Source: Mesohalobacter salilacus
GTDB taxonomy: Bacteria > Bacteroidota > Bacteroidia > Flavobacteriales > Flavobacteriaceae
Direction of reading: 5' to 3'
Length of the DNA: 64,000 bases
NCBI GenBank assembly: GCA_003931895.1
Contig: RRZV01000013.1
Span: 1-64,000 of the forward strand
Below the pieces are notes generated by a model. That model did no database searches, was not told where the DNA came from, and saw nothing but the letters and a program-made list of their open reading frames with translations. Positions within the stretch are counted from its first letter, which is position 1, and every line of letters starts with the position of its first letter. Of this stretch, positions 47,395 through 57,069 are shown in pieces. A program made the position numbers and the translations under genes.

Positions 47395-48675
47395 ATGCTT
47401 AAAGATTTTATAGAAGAAGCAAAATGGCGCGGTATGGTTCACGATGTGATGCCTGGTACTCAAGAGACTTTAAATAAAGAAATGACTGCGGCATATATTG
47501 GATTTGACCCTACAGCAGACTCGCTTCATATTGGTAATTTGGTTCAAATTATGACTTTAATGCATTTTCAAAAATGCGGACATAAACCTATTGCTTTGGT
47601 TGGTGGCGCTACTGGAATGGTTGGTGATCCTTCGGGGAAATCTGCCGAGCGCAACTTGTTAGATGAAGACACCTTGCAGCACAATTTGAAAAGTGTCCAG
47701 AAACAACTCGAAAAATTTTTAGATTTTGAAAGCGACAATGCTGCTGAGGTCGTCAATAATTACGATTGGTTTAAATCTTTTGGGTTTTTAGAATTTATTA
47801 GAGACGTAGGTAAGCACATTACTGTAAACTATATGATGTCAAAAGATTCGGTGAAATCTCGACTGGAATCTGGACTTTCATTTACAGAATTTTCCTATCA
47901 ATTGGTTCAAGGCTACGATTTTTATTATTTGTGGAAAAACAAAAATGTAAAACTACAACTCGGTGGTTCAGACCAATGGGGTAATATAGTCACAGGTACA
48001 GAGCTCATCAGACGAAAAGGTCAAGGTGAAGCTTTTGCTATGACCACGCCATTAATCACAAAGGCTGACGGTTCTAAGTTTGGAAAATCTGAAGGAGGAA
48101 ATGTCTGGTTGGACGCTAAAAAAACATCTCCGTTTAAGTTTTATCAATATTGGATCAATGCTTCTGATGAAGACGTGGAGAAATACATTAAAATTTTCAG
48201 TACAAAACCTAAAGATGATATATTAAATTTAATAGCTCAACATCAAGAAGCACCGCATCAGAGATTGTTGCAAAAAACTTTAGCCGAAGAAATCACAGCA
48301 AGAGTTCATTCTCAAGACGATTTACAGCTTGCACAAAAAGCGTCTAACATTTTGTTTGGTAAAAGTACTTTAAACGATTTAAAATCTTTAGACGAAAAAA
48401 CTTTTAGTGAGATTTTTGAAGGCGTGCCAACAGTTTCAATAACGAAAAATAAAATAAGTCAAGGTCTTGATATTATCTCTGCTTTGGTTGGAGAATCTGA
48501 TTTTTTGAAATCAAACGGAGAAGCTATTAGGGCTTTAAAACAAAACGCTATAGCCGTTAATAAAACTAAAGTGGGAAAAGATTATCAATTGACTTCTCAG
48601 GATTTAATCAATGATAAATACGTATTAATCAATAAGGGTAAAAAAAATACTTATGTGTTGAAATTTGAAGCTTAG
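47395..48675 (+). CDS. tyrS: Tyrosyl-tRNA synthetase
   Basis: 426 residues. Class I synthetase with HIGH-like HIGN in DSLHIGNLV, the tyrosine-binding GGSDQWGN and QGYDFYYLW, KMSKS-like KFGKS, and a C-terminal S4 RNA-binding domain. It attaches tyrosine to tRNA-Tyr. A GC-rich bidirectional hairpin follows. Confidence 0.98.
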   Translation: MLKDFIEEAKWRGMVHDVMPGTQETLNKEMTAAYIGFDPTADSLHIGNLVQIMTLMHFQKCGHKPIALVGGATGMVGDPSGKSAERNLLDEDTLQHNLKSVQKQLEKFLDFESDNAAEVVNNYDWFKSFGFLEFIRDVGKHITVNYMMSKDSVKSRLESGLSFTEFSYQLVQGYDFYYLWKNKNVKLQLGGSDQWGNIVTGTELIRRKGQGEAFAMTTPLITKADGSKFGKSEGGNVWLDAKKTSPFKFYQYWINASDEDVEKYIKIFSTKPKDDILNLIAQHQEAPHQRLLQKTLAEEITARVHSQDDLQLAQKASNILFGKSTLNDLKSLDEKTFSEIFEGVPTVSITKNKISQGLDIISALVGESDFLKSNGEAIRALKQNAIAVNKTKVGKDYQLTSQDLINDKYVLINKGKKNTYVLKFEA

Positions 48676-48695
48676 TTAGGTTATAAAATAACAAA

Positions 48696-48719
48696 ACCCC
48701 GACTCAAAAGAATCGGGGT
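48696..48719. terminator. Bidirectional GC-rich hairpin after tyrS
   Basis: ACCCCGA (48696-48702) pairs with TCGGGGT (48713-48719). On the minus strand a T-rich tract (TTTTGTTATTTT) follows, so it serves the convergent LuxE-like gene best and tyrS as well. Confidence 0.75.
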
Positions 48720-48824
48720 CTTGCATTAACTAACCAATCTATTATGAAAAACTTCATCCTAGCACTTATTTAGACGAGAGAAAGCCATTAAAATTGCATA
48801 CATTAACATATATTTAACAAATAT

Positions 48825-49808
48825 CTAGCTAAATGTTAAAAGGTTACAACCTCTAATATCGCTATAGTCAAAGCGTCCCATGATTTTTAGCTTATTTTTT
48901 TTAACACTTTGGCCTAAATCTTGCGTGGCAATAAAAGAACAGGAATTAATATTTGCTAAATCAATCACGTTTATGCCTCCTGTTTTCTTGAAACTTTCAA
49001 AAATATGTAAAGGATCTTCGGGATCTCTGATAAAAACTTTCATTGTAGGTGGTAAATTAAAAACACCATCAGCTTTTGAGTAGGCTTGAGATAGTAATTC
49101 TGTCATGCCGTATTCGCTATGAATGTGTTTTACCCCAAAACCTTTTGAAAGCCTTTCGTGTAATTCATCTCGAGTAATTTCTTTTCTTCTGCCCTTCATA
49201 CCTCCTGTTTCCATAACAATGGTATGATTTAACCTTAGGTTATAGGTTTCGACAAAGTCTAATAAAGCGAATGAAACCCCAATCAACAATGTTTTTTGTT
49301 TTTTGGCTTCTAGTTTTAGTAAGGTTTCTTTTAAACGGCTTAAATCATCTAAAAAAAAGCCACTATCTGGATGTCTTGTCTTTTTAATCAAATGATTGAC
49401 CATATATATTAAAGACGAGCCTTCTCGCTCGAGATAAGATGGCAATAAAGCTAAAATGGCATAATCTTCTATCAAGCCATATTGAGATTGGAAAATTTGA
49501 CAGAAGTTCCTTTGATAAAGCTCAATATCTGTAATGTGATGTTTGCTTGTTTGTTGACCAGTCGTACCACTACTTGTAAAAACTTTTTGGACTAACTGTT
49601 GGCACGATAATATTTGATATTTTTTGAAAAACTCGATAGGTAAAAAAGGAATACTTTTGATTAAACTTACATTGGCTGGATTTTTATTTAAGAGCTTACA
49701 AAACTTTTGATAAACCTTGCAATTTTCATATTGGTATTCAAAAACTTTAAAACATAAGCTTTCAAAGTCTTTATCAGATTTAATATTGAATATCTGATTA
49801 ACGTCCAT
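48825..49808 (-). CDS. LuxE/PaaK-like acyl-protein synthetase family enzyme
   Basis: 327 residues. The adenylate-forming TSSGTTGQ motif (about 84-91), GGMKGRR and the YGMTELLSQ block are diagnostic of the LuxE branch of ANL-superfamily acyl-activating enzymes. LuxE activates fatty acids for a reductase in luminescent bacteria, but no lux genes are near; in flavobacteria this is an orphan of unknown acyl acceptor. A terminator lies between it and the T9SS gene upstream, so it has its own transcript. Confidence 0.85.
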   Translation of the reverse strand: MDVNQIFNIKSDKDFESLCFKVFEYQYENCKVYQKFCKLLNKNPANVSLIKSIPFLPIEFFKKYQILSCQQLVQKVFTSSGTTGQQTSKHHITDIELYQRNFCQIFQSQYGLIEDYAILALLPSYLEREGSSLIYMVNHLIKKTRHPDSGFFLDDLSRLKETLLKLEAKKQKTLLIGVSFALLDFVETYNLRLNHTIVMETGGMKGRRKEITRDELHERLSKGFGVKHIHSEYGMTELLSQAYSKADGVFNLPPTMKVFIRDPEDPLHIFESFKKTGGINVIDLANINSCSFIATQDLGQSVKKNKLKIMGRFDYSDIRGCNLLTFS

Positions 49809-49841
49809 TCATTTTATTTTAGGCTAAGTTACAATAATAAA

Positions 49842-49872
49842 AAAAGTGCTACTTAAATTAAGCAGCACTTTT
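49842..49872 (-). terminator. Terminator of the lamin-tail T9SS gene
   Basis: AAAAGTGCT (49842-49850) pairs with AGCACTTTT (49864-49872), extended inward with one mismatch; a T-rich tract follows on the minus strand. Confidence 0.8.
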
Positions 49873-49900
49873 AGAAAAATTGTTTTAAAATACAACCAAC

Positions 49901-52315
49901 TTATTGAATGATTAACTTCTTAGTTGTTGAAGCCTTATTTTGATTGATTTTAACCAAATAAACGCCGCTTTTTAATTGGCTAACGTTGATGTTTTGATTT
50001 TGTATTTGGTTAAATTCTAACACACGTTTTCCTAAAACATTATAAACTTCAATATCAAAAGTTTGATTGTTTTGACTTTTTATATTGAAGCTGCCGTTTT
50101 GAACTGGGTTAGGGTAAAGGCTGAATACATTATTATCAAAATTACTAATTGATAATGTCGGGTCGTCATTCTCAAGATTTGGCGAAAATAAAGCGCCATT
50201 ATTACCTTGAATACTTGAGTGGTCTACAAAGTTACCAGTAAAATCAGGACTTCTACCCACAGATTGGTCTGTTGCACCTGCATAGGTAAGAGAAATAACA
50301 ATGTTGCCTGATGCATTTTTGACTGTCACATCATCGCCGCCGTTGTTAAGTCCTAATCCACCTTCAGATGAAACTTGGACTAAACCAGGAATTCCTGTTG
50401 GTGTACCACCACCAAAAACAGTTAAAAATGAATTTGCTGGAATTATAGTATTAGCAGGGAATGTGTGCCTTAAGCTAACAGCATCTTCAACAGTGAATCC
50501 AGATATATCTAAATCAGTTGAGCCTACATTATAAAATTCTATAAACTCATCTTCAGTGCCACTTCTAGTTCCGTCACCATTAGCATCACCTGTTGCATCA
50601 TCTGGCGGTGGGTCAGCTAAAATTTCATTGATTACTAAATCATTAGTAACCGGATCACATACTGAGGTTGGCACAGTTCCAGAAAGCGTAGTTCCATCAC
50701 AATCACCACCATTAATAGTTAAATCCCAAGCGTCACCTTCGTTAATTCCAGTAAGTGTTATTACTCCATCAGCAATCAAAGCAGGATCATCACCAGCGAC
50801 TGTTGCGGTAGTAGAAGTTATAGATGTAATTGTACTTTCAACACCAGTGTAAGGGATTTCAACTGTTACTGCATCGTTATTGTCTCCAACAGTGTTAGTG
50901 CTACAGTTATAATTTTCAGTTTGAAGCGCAATGTCACAAACTGCACAATCTGAAGTAGGTCTTGGGCCGAGTGTTGGGCATCCGCCAAAAGATGCTAAAC
51001 TTACGTTTGACAATTCCCAATCAGAATAACCATCAACACCATCATCAGCATATTGAATACCTACAAATACATCTGTTCCCGAAACTGAAGATAAATCAAC
51101 CTCAATAAGTCCTGAATCTGTTATAGTTTGAGCAGTTGTCCAGGTTGTTGACGATGGACATCCTGAATAAGCTGTTGTGTAGGCTACAACTAAATCTGTA
51201 GTACCAAAATTTTCAGTAGCATCAAATATTAAATCAAGATCAGAAACACTAGTCATATCTAAAGGACCAAAAATTAACCAACTTTCTACTAATTCTTCGC
51301 ATCCACCACCGCAGAAACCATTAGCACTGTAAATGCCGCCATTATTTTCCCAAACACCATTATTAGAAAATCCAGAGTTTTCTGTAACAGTAACAAGTTC
51401 AAATAATTCAGTACCTGTACTTAAATCGAAACAAGTGTTAGGAGTTGGGTCACATTCTGCTGCTGGTACCATTCCTGAAAATATTGTTCCATCACAGTCA
51501 CCGCCATTTAAAGTAATACTCCAGTTATCGCCTTCATTTAAACCAGAAATTGTTATGGTACCATCTGCTGTTAAAGCAGGATCATCACCGCCCAATGTCC
51601 CATTAGAAGTAGATACTGAAACAATTGTGTTGTTAGAACCATTGTAAGGAATATTAACTGTTACAGCATCATTATTATCTCCTGCAGTATTTGTAGAACA
51701 AGTGTATGTTGCTGGGTTAAATGTAACTCCACAAGGTGAGCCTGAAAAACTGAATGTTCCGATAGGGAAAACCGAAGCACAAGTGTCATTAGTAGTACAG
51801 CCATCAGTAGCATTAGATCCACTCAATGTCCAGTTAGACTCTACGAAGGTGCTACCGTCTGGCCCTGTGCTATCTAAGCGATAAACCCAACCGTCTAGGT
51901 ATTCCCAAGATTGACCTGTGCCATCAACGTTGATATCTCCATAAATGTCAATGACATTGCCGTTAAAAAACAATTCAATTGCGTCATCACCGTTAACATT
52001 GGCTGTACTATCAATAAAGTCAGCTGTTAGACCAAAGTATGTTGTGAATTCTACATCATTGGCGGTAAGGTATAAAAATTGTCCACTTGTTGCGGATCCT
52101 GAAAAAGTAAATTCTTCGCCATCAGTACCACCGCCATTGTTGGCGCTACCAATACCATAAAGACTTAAGTCTGCAATATCGTTAATGGCATATAGTTCAA
52201 TAACTTTTGGTGTGCCTCCCGAAAGTGGCCCATCAAAAACACCTGTAATAATAAGATCTTGAGAAAAAGTTGCAAAACTTATTAAACAAGACATTAGTAA
52301 GTAAATTTTTCGCAT
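49901..52315 (-). CDS. T9SS-exported protein with lamin-tail domains and a duplicated module
   Basis: 804 residues with a signal peptide ending TFSQ. An N-terminal lamin-tail (LTD) domain (about 20-145, GTPKVIELYAIND) is followed by two near-identical modules of about 95 residues (each with CSTN, DNNDAVTV, GDDPAL, NGGDCDG and VCDP/ECDP), separated by a DNA/sugar-binding-like jelly roll region, then a second LTD (about 570-690, VINEILADPPPDD with acidic loops) and a C-terminal sorting domain (SLYPNPVQNG). Likely calcium-binding and surface exposed. Confidence 0.9.
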   Translation of the reverse strand: MRKIYLLMSCLISFATFSQDLIITGVFDGPLSGGTPKVIELYAINDIADLSLYGIGSANNGGGTDGEEFTFSGSATSGQFLYLTANDVEFTTYFGLTADFIDSTANVNGDDAIELFFNGNVIDIYGDINVDGTGQSWEYLDGWVYRLDSTGPDGSTFVESNWTLSGSNATDGCTTNDTCASVFPIGTFSFSGSPCGVTFNPATYTCSTNTAGDNNDAVTVNIPYNGSNNTIVSVSTSNGTLGGDDPALTADGTITISGLNEGDNWSITLNGGDCDGTIFSGMVPAAECDPTPNTCFDLSTGTELFELVTVTENSGFSNNGVWENNGGIYSANGFCGGGCEELVESWLIFGPLDMTSVSDLDLIFDATENFGTTDLVVAYTTAYSGCPSSTTWTTAQTITDSGLIEVDLSSVSGTDVFVGIQYADDGVDGYSDWELSNVSLASFGGCPTLGPRPTSDCAVCDIALQTENYNCSTNTVGDNNDAVTVEIPYTGVESTITSITSTTATVAGDDPALIADGVITLTGINEGDAWDLTINGGDCDGTTLSGTVPTSVCDPVTNDLVINEILADPPPDDATGDANGDGTRSGTEDEFIEFYNVGSTDLDISGFTVEDAVSLRHTFPANTIIPANSFLTVFGGGTPTGIPGLVQVSSEGGLGLNNGGDDVTVKNASGNIVISLTYAGATDQSVGRSPDFTGNFVDHSSIQGNNGALFSPNLENDDPTLSISNFDNNVFSLYPNPVQNGSFNIKSQNNQTFDIEVYNVLGKRVLEFNQIQNQNINVSQLKSGVYLVKINQNKASTTKKLIIQ

Positions 52316-52338
52316 AATTATAAATTTTAAATTTAGTA

Positions 52339-52371
52339 CAAAAGTAACAATTTAATCTTTTATCTAAACAA
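52339..52371 (-). promoter_or_regulatory. Promoter of the lamin-tail T9SS gene
   Basis: Minus-strand TTG (52369-52371), 22 bases, then TACTTTTG (52339-52346), 23 bases ahead of the ATG. Confidence 0.65.
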
Positions 52372-52415
52372 GACTTAAATGATTTAACCTTATCGTAAAC
52401 TATGCGGTGATAAAT

Positions 52416-53468
52416 TTATCCATTCTCTTCAGGAATAGCAGACCATCCACGGGCTTTAAGTGGTATTTTTTGATTGGCTCGAGTGATGATATGCACACCT
52501 TCATCAGCTGTAGTAATATGACCAATTACACTCAAATGTGGATTGGCTTTAATTTTTGGAAAATCGTCTTGTTTAATTGTAAACAACAGTTCATAATCTT
52601 CGCCGCCATTTAATACTACAGTTGTACCATCTAATTCAAACTCTTCACAAGTTGAAATTACACTGGGGTCTAATGGTAATTTGTCTTCAAAAAGGTTAGC
52701 CCCTACCTTAGAAGATTTACAAATATGAAGAATTTCAGACGACAATCCGTCACTTATATCAATCATGCTTGTCGGTTGAACCTCTAATTTTTCTAATAAT
52801 AAAGGAATGTCTTTTCTGGCTTCAGGTTTTAATTGTCGCTCTATGATATAAGAATAAGGGGTTAAATCAGGTTGGTTTTGAGGATTAACTTTAAAGACTT
52901 CATTTTCACGTTTTAAAACTTGCAGACCCATATAAGCCGCTCCTAAATCGCCAGAAACGACTAATAAATCATTATCTTTTGCACAACTTCTTTTGGTGAT
53001 TTTTTCATCTTCTGCAGTGCCAATAGCAGTTACTGAAATTTGAAGTCCTTTAATTGATGTTGTAGTGTCACCACCTACTAAATCAACATTGTATATTTCG
53101 CAAGCTTTTTGTATTCCAGCGTATAATTCTTCAAGTGCTTCAACTGTAAACCGATTGGAACAAGCTATGGATACTGTAATTTGAGTGGCTTCTGCATTCA
53201 TGGCGTAAATGTCAGATAAATTAACAACCACGGCTTTATAGCCTAAGTGTTTTAAAGGCATATAAGCAAGGTCAAAATGCACACCTTCTACAAGCAAATC
53301 TGTACTGATTATAGTATTGTGAGTGTGTTTTATAATAGCAGCATCATCACCTATACCAAGTTTTGTAGAGTCTTGAGTTATGTTAAAATTTGTAGTTAGG
53401 TGGTCAATTAATTTAAATTCACCTAATTCTGTGAGTTTTGTTTTACTACTTTTGTGATTATCAAGCAT
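52416..53468 (-). CDS. thiL: Thiamine-monophosphate kinase
   Basis: 350 residues. PurM-like ATPase with LGIGDDAAII, NLSDIYAMNAE, LVGGDTT and IDISDGLSSEIL, the metal- and ATP-binding motifs of ThiL, which phosphorylates thiamine monophosphate to the active diphosphate. The ATG at 53468 was chosen because a TTG at 53486 lies within the -7 box (53484-53491). Divergent from the choice-of-anchor-B gene with a 42-base gap. Confidence 0.95.
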   Translation of the reverse strand: MLDNHKSSKTKLTELGEFKLIDHLTTNFNITQDSTKLGIGDDAAIIKHTHNTIISTDLLVEGVHFDLAYMPLKHLGYKAVVVNLSDIYAMNAEATQITVSIACSNRFTVEALEELYAGIQKACEIYNVDLVGGDTTTSIKGLQISVTAIGTAEDEKITKRSCAKDNDLLVVSGDLGAAYMGLQVLKRENEVFKVNPQNQPDLTPYSYIIERQLKPEARKDIPLLLEKLEVQPTSMIDISDGLSSEILHICKSSKVGANLFEDKLPLDPSVISTCEEFELDGTTVVLNGGEDYELLFTIKQDDFPKIKANPHLSVIGHITTADEGVHIITRANQKIPLKARGWSAIPEENG

Positions 53469-53483
53469 TAAGTTATTTTTTTG

Positions 53484-53491
53484 CAAAACTA
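53484..53491 (-). promoter_or_regulatory. -7 box of thiL
   Basis: Minus-strand TAGTTTTG, 15 bases ahead of the thiL ATG, inside the short divergent gap. Confidence 0.6.
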
Positions 53492-53510
53492 CATGATTTA
53501 AATTACTAAC

Positions 53511-54920
53511 ATGAAGAAAACTCTGATTTACATATTTTTTGTTTCTTTATTAGGCAATGCTCAAACGCCTTGTAATAATGGACAAGCTGGAATATATCCT
53601 TGTAATGGCTATGATCTACAATCTCATATTGATTTAAGTACTTTAAATGCCAATTCGGGTAATGATTCATGGGGTTGGACGGATTCATTAGATAACAAAG
53701 AATATGCTATAGTAGGTCTAAATAATGGCACAGCTTTTATAGATATTAGTCAACCCACAAATCCTATTTATCTCGGCAAATTACCTACGCATACCACAAA
53801 CAGCAGTTGGCGGGATATCAAAGTTTACAATAATTATGCTTTTATAGTTAGTGAAGCCAGTGGACACGGTATGCAGGTTTTTGACTTAACCAATCTTAGA
53901 AATGTTACAAATCCGCCTTTAACATTTTCAGAAGATGCTCACTACGATGGTTTTGGAAACGCTCATAACATCGTAATCAATCCAACAGAAGCTTTTGCCT
54001 ACGCCGTTGGCACACAGACTTTTAGTGGTGGACCACATGTGGTCGATATTTCAGACCCACTTAATCCTGTTTTTGCAGGTGGTTATGCTGATGATTTTTA
54101 CACCCATGACGCCCAGGTTGTAACTTACAGTGGTACTGACCCAGACTATCAAGGTGATGAAATTTATATCGGCAGCAACGAAGATGAAGTTGTTATTCTC
54201 AATGTTTCTGATAAAACGAATATTAGTAATATCTCAACGGTTTCTTATGCCAATATTGGTTACACTCACCAAGCTTGGTTAACAGAAAATCAACAATATC
54301 TTTTACTTGGTGATGAAACTGATGAACTTAGTTTTGGTTTTGATACCCGAACCATTATTTTTGATTTAACAGATTTAGATGCGCCAATTGTCCATATGGA
54401 ATTTACTGGAAACACCAGTGCAATAGATCACAATGGTTATGTGAAAAACGGATTGTTTTACCAAGCAAGCTATAATGCTGGATTACGAGTAATTGATATA
54501 TCTGATATTAACAATCAAAATATTAACGAAGTTGGTTTTTTTGATTCATTTCCTCAAAATGATAATATCGGGTTCAGCGGTCTATGGAATGTTTATCCGT
54601 TTTTTGAAAGTGGAAATATTGTTTTGAGTGATATTGATTCTGGTTTTTATTTGGTTAAAAGTTCAACCTTATCAAATGATGAATTTGTTGAAAAAGACGA
54701 AATAAGTATTTATCCCAATCCAGCTGATGATTTTGTCAGTATTAAAATGAAAAGTCAAGCTATAAAAACGATTAAAGTTTATAATCAACTCGGAAAAATG
54801 GTAGTGAATCATAACAAAATAAATGCTTTAGATTTTAGTTTTAATGTTAGTAACTTGTCAAGTGGTGTTTATATTTTGAATATCAATAATACTACTAATC
54901 AAAGATTGATTGTAAGATGA
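53511..54920 (+). CDS. T9SS-exported choice-of-anchor-B family protein
   Basis: 469 residues with a signal peptide (ending LLGNAQ), a propeller-like body with repeated FIDISQPTNP, VDISDPLNPVF and IIFDLTDLDAP motifs, conserved HDAQVV, HQAW and DHNGY histidines, and a C-terminal sorting domain (SIYPNPADDF). The choice-of-anchor-B family is named for varied C-terminal anchors; here the anchor is T9SS. The repeated His/Asp loops could bind metal. First gene of a four-gene operon; its stop overlaps the next start (ATGA). Confidence 0.9.
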   Translation: MKKTLIYIFFVSLLGNAQTPCNNGQAGIYPCNGYDLQSHIDLSTLNANSGNDSWGWTDSLDNKEYAIVGLNNGTAFIDISQPTNPIYLGKLPTHTTNSSWRDIKVYNNYAFIVSEASGHGMQVFDLTNLRNVTNPPLTFSEDAHYDGFGNAHNIVINPTEAFAYAVGTQTFSGGPHVVDISDPLNPVFAGGYADDFYTHDAQVVTYSGTDPDYQGDEIYIGSNEDEVVILNVSDKTNISNISTVSYANIGYTHQAWLTENQQYLLLGDETDELSFGFDTRTIIFDLTDLDAPIVHMEFTGNTSAIDHNGYVKNGLFYQASYNAGLRVIDISDINNQNINEVGFFDSFPQNDNIGFSGLWNVYPFFESGNIVLSDIDSGFYLVKSSTLSNDEFVEKDEISIYPNPADDFVSIKMKSQAIKTIKVYNQLGKMVVNHNKINALDFSFNVSNLSSGVYILNINNTTNQRLIVR

Positions 54921-56305
54921 GGTTAAAAATTTTACATATCAAATTTATAGTAATTATAGCTATTTTACTCTCTTGTGATAGCTCAGATAATGGTAGTTCA
55001 ATTGATAATAATGACAACAACGAAGAACCCAATTTTGCTTTTCAAAATACTTTAGAAACCCTTAAAACTTTTGGTGGAAGTCAAGAAGATGATGCTATAT
55101 CAGTAGTTGAAACACAAGATGGTAACATTGCTGTTTTAGGTTTTACACAAAGTAATGACGGCGATGTTACAGAAAAAACGACCACAGATAGCGATTATTG
55201 GTTATTAAAATTAGACAAAGACCTTAATTTGATATGGCAAAAAACCTTTGGTGGAAGTAGCGATGATCGGGGTCAAAAAATTATTTCCACAACTGATGGT
55301 GGATTTTTAATAACAGGCTTCTCGAGAAGTACAGATGGCGATGTATCAGAAAATTTTGGATTTCATGACTTTTGGGCATTAAAACTTAATGCTTCGGGTG
55401 ATATTATTTGGGAAAAAAGCTTTGGTTTTTCAGGCAATGACAGAGCTTTTAGTGCTATTCAAACTTCAGATGGTGGCTTTTTTTTAAGCGGCTTTTTAGA
55501 TGTTAGCGCCAGTGGTGGAGAAGGTAATGATGATGGCAATACACAACGCTCTAAATCTTTGTTTGCCAAACACGGTGTTGGAGAGTTTTGGGGCATCAAA
55601 CTCGATGCTGATGGACAAACCCAATGGCGTCGCTTTTTTGGTGGAACTAACAACGACCGTTCTTATGATGTTACCGAAGCTCACGACGGCAATATCATTA
55701 TGATTGGCAGTTCTGAGAGTAACGATTTTGATATTACTAACCCGCGAGGAAGTTATGATATTTGGGTCGTGAAAGTGGACCTTCAAGGCGATTTGCTTTG
55801 GCAGAAAAACTTCGGGGGAAGTAGTTTAGAAATTGGTTACAGCATTACCAAAACTTTTGACGGCAATTATGTTTTAGCAGGCGACACCAGAAGTAGTGAT
55901 GCTGATGTTAGCAATTTTAAAGGGAATACGGATTTTTGGGTGATTAAATTTGATGACAACGCCCAAATGATTTGGGAAAAAACCTTCGGTGGAAGCGATT
56001 TTGAGTCCGCAAGAGATGTATTAGAATTACAATCGAATGAACTTCTAATTAGTGGAAGTTCAAAAAGTAGTGACAATCAAGTCTCAGAAAATTTTGGGCA
56101 AAATGATGTTTGGGTTGCTTTTACAGATGAAAACGGAAATTTAAAAAATCAACTAAACATAGGCGGTACAAACTTAGACTTTGCTCAAGAGGCCATTCAG
56201 CTTCAAAATGGGGAAGTTGTCTTAGTAGGAAGTAGTGAAAGTAAAGACGAACTTGTCACAGAAAATAAAGGCGGAAAAGATGTATTAGTCATAAAACTAA
56301 AATGA
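54917..56305 (+). CDS. Seven-repeat propeller-like lipoprotein
   Basis: 462 residues with lipoprotein Cys20 (LLSCDSS) and an acidic/Asn linker. The rest consists of seven repeats of about 55 residues, each opening with TFGGS-like and containing DGGF...GFS..DGDV...DFW..KLD..G...W. Repeat 3 carries an extra 20-residue insertion. A seven-bladed beta propeller is the natural reading. It overlaps the gene before and the MbnP-like gene after by four bases, so it is part of the operon. Ligand unknown. Confidence 0.85.
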   Translation: MRLKILHIKFIVIIAILLSCDSSDNGSSIDNNDNNEEPNFAFQNTLETLKTFGGSQEDDAISVVETQDGNIAVLGFTQSNDGDVTEKTTTDSDYWLLKLDKDLNLIWQKTFGGSSDDRGQKIISTTDGGFLITGFSRSTDGDVSENFGFHDFWALKLNASGDIIWEKSFGFSGNDRAFSAIQTSDGGFFLSGFLDVSASGGEGNDDGNTQRSKSLFAKHGVGEFWGIKLDADGQTQWRRFFGGTNNDRSYDVTEAHDGNIIMIGSSESNDFDITNPRGSYDIWVVKVDLQGDLLWQKNFGGSSLEIGYSITKTFDGNYVLAGDTRSSDADVSNFKGNTDFWVIKFDDNAQMIWEKTFGGSDFESARDVLELQSNELLISGSSKSSDNQVSENFGQNDVWVAFTDENGNLKNQLNIGGTNLDFAQEAIQLQNGEVVLVGSSESKDELVTENKGGKDVLVIKLK

Positions 56306-57066
56306 TGGAAACTATAAAACAAATAAGTCTAATTTTAATACTTTGTTTAGTATTAAATGCCTGTAGCTCTGATAACACAAGTCAAGAATTTGGAGATTTA
56401 GAAATTAATTTTACTAATCTTGTAGGGGGTAATAATTTAGAATTAAACACTGAAACTTACGCTAAAAACGGTGATGAAACCTATTCTGTTTCTGAACTCA
56501 AATACATTATTAGTAATATTGTTTTAACTGATAATAACGGCAATCAGTTTGTTTATCCACAAGCTGAGAGCTATTTTTTGATTAATGAAGCCATTCCGCA
56601 ATCTCAAAGTATTAAGTTAGAAAATATCAATGCCAATACTTACACGTCAATCACTTTTGGTTTTGGTGTTGATCAAAGCAAATATCCCTTAAATGGTGTG
56701 GATAATTTTGTGCCAACGGCTGAAGAACAAGGTATGCTGTGGTCTTGGTCTGCTGGATATAAATTTTTAAAATTTGAAGGTATTTACACTTCAGGTAATG
56801 TCACAGACAAACCATTTTTATACCATATTGGTAGCCACGGACAAAATTTAGATAATTACAGAGAAATCACTTTAAACTTTCTACAACCCTTAGCACTAAG
56901 CTCTTCAGAAACTCCAGAAGTCAATATCAATTTTGATGTGCAAAAAATATTTAATGCTGATTTTGCTTTGCTTCTTTCCGATAAAGACGATATCCAAATA
57001 GATCCTGAAAATGCGCCAAAAATTGTAGATAACATCACCAAAGCTTTTGAAATTGTTTTAAACTAA
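56302..57066 (+). CDS. MbnP-like periplasmic lipoprotein
   Basis: 254 residues with lipoprotein Cys21 (LNACSSD). It has the family signature MLWSWSAGYKF (M145, W147, W149) and FLYHIGSHG (H175, H179), plus the SELKYIISNIVL strand. MbnP of methanotrophs binds copper after a tryptophan is oxidised to kynurenine by MbnH. The next gene encodes an MbnH-like diheme protein, so the same chemistry is likely but unproved here. Start ATG overlaps the upstream stop; a second ATG is at 56305. Confidence 0.88.
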   Translation: MMETIKQISLILILCLVLNACSSDNTSQEFGDLEINFTNLVGGNNLELNTETYAKNGDETYSVSELKYIISNIVLTDNNGNQFVYPQAESYFLINEAIPQSQSIKLENINANTYTSITFGFGVDQSKYPLNGVDNFVPTAEEQGMLWSWSAGYKFLKFEGIYTSGNVTDKPFLYHIGSHGQNLDNYREITLNFLQPLALSSSETPEVNINFDVQKIFNADFALLLSDKDDIQIDPENAPKIVDNITKAFEIVLN

Positions 57067-57069
57067 AAC

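Noticed and set aside
47305-47463. A longer N-terminus for the NAD-epimerase gene
   Set aside because: It would overlap the start and promoter of tyrS and place 53 unusual residues ahead of the Rossmann motif that normally begins the protein.
50301-52160. Plus-strand ORFs rich in Pro and Ser opposite the lamin-tail gene
   Set aside because: Their composition is the antisense reading of Gly/Asp/Thr-rich repeats, not coding sequence.
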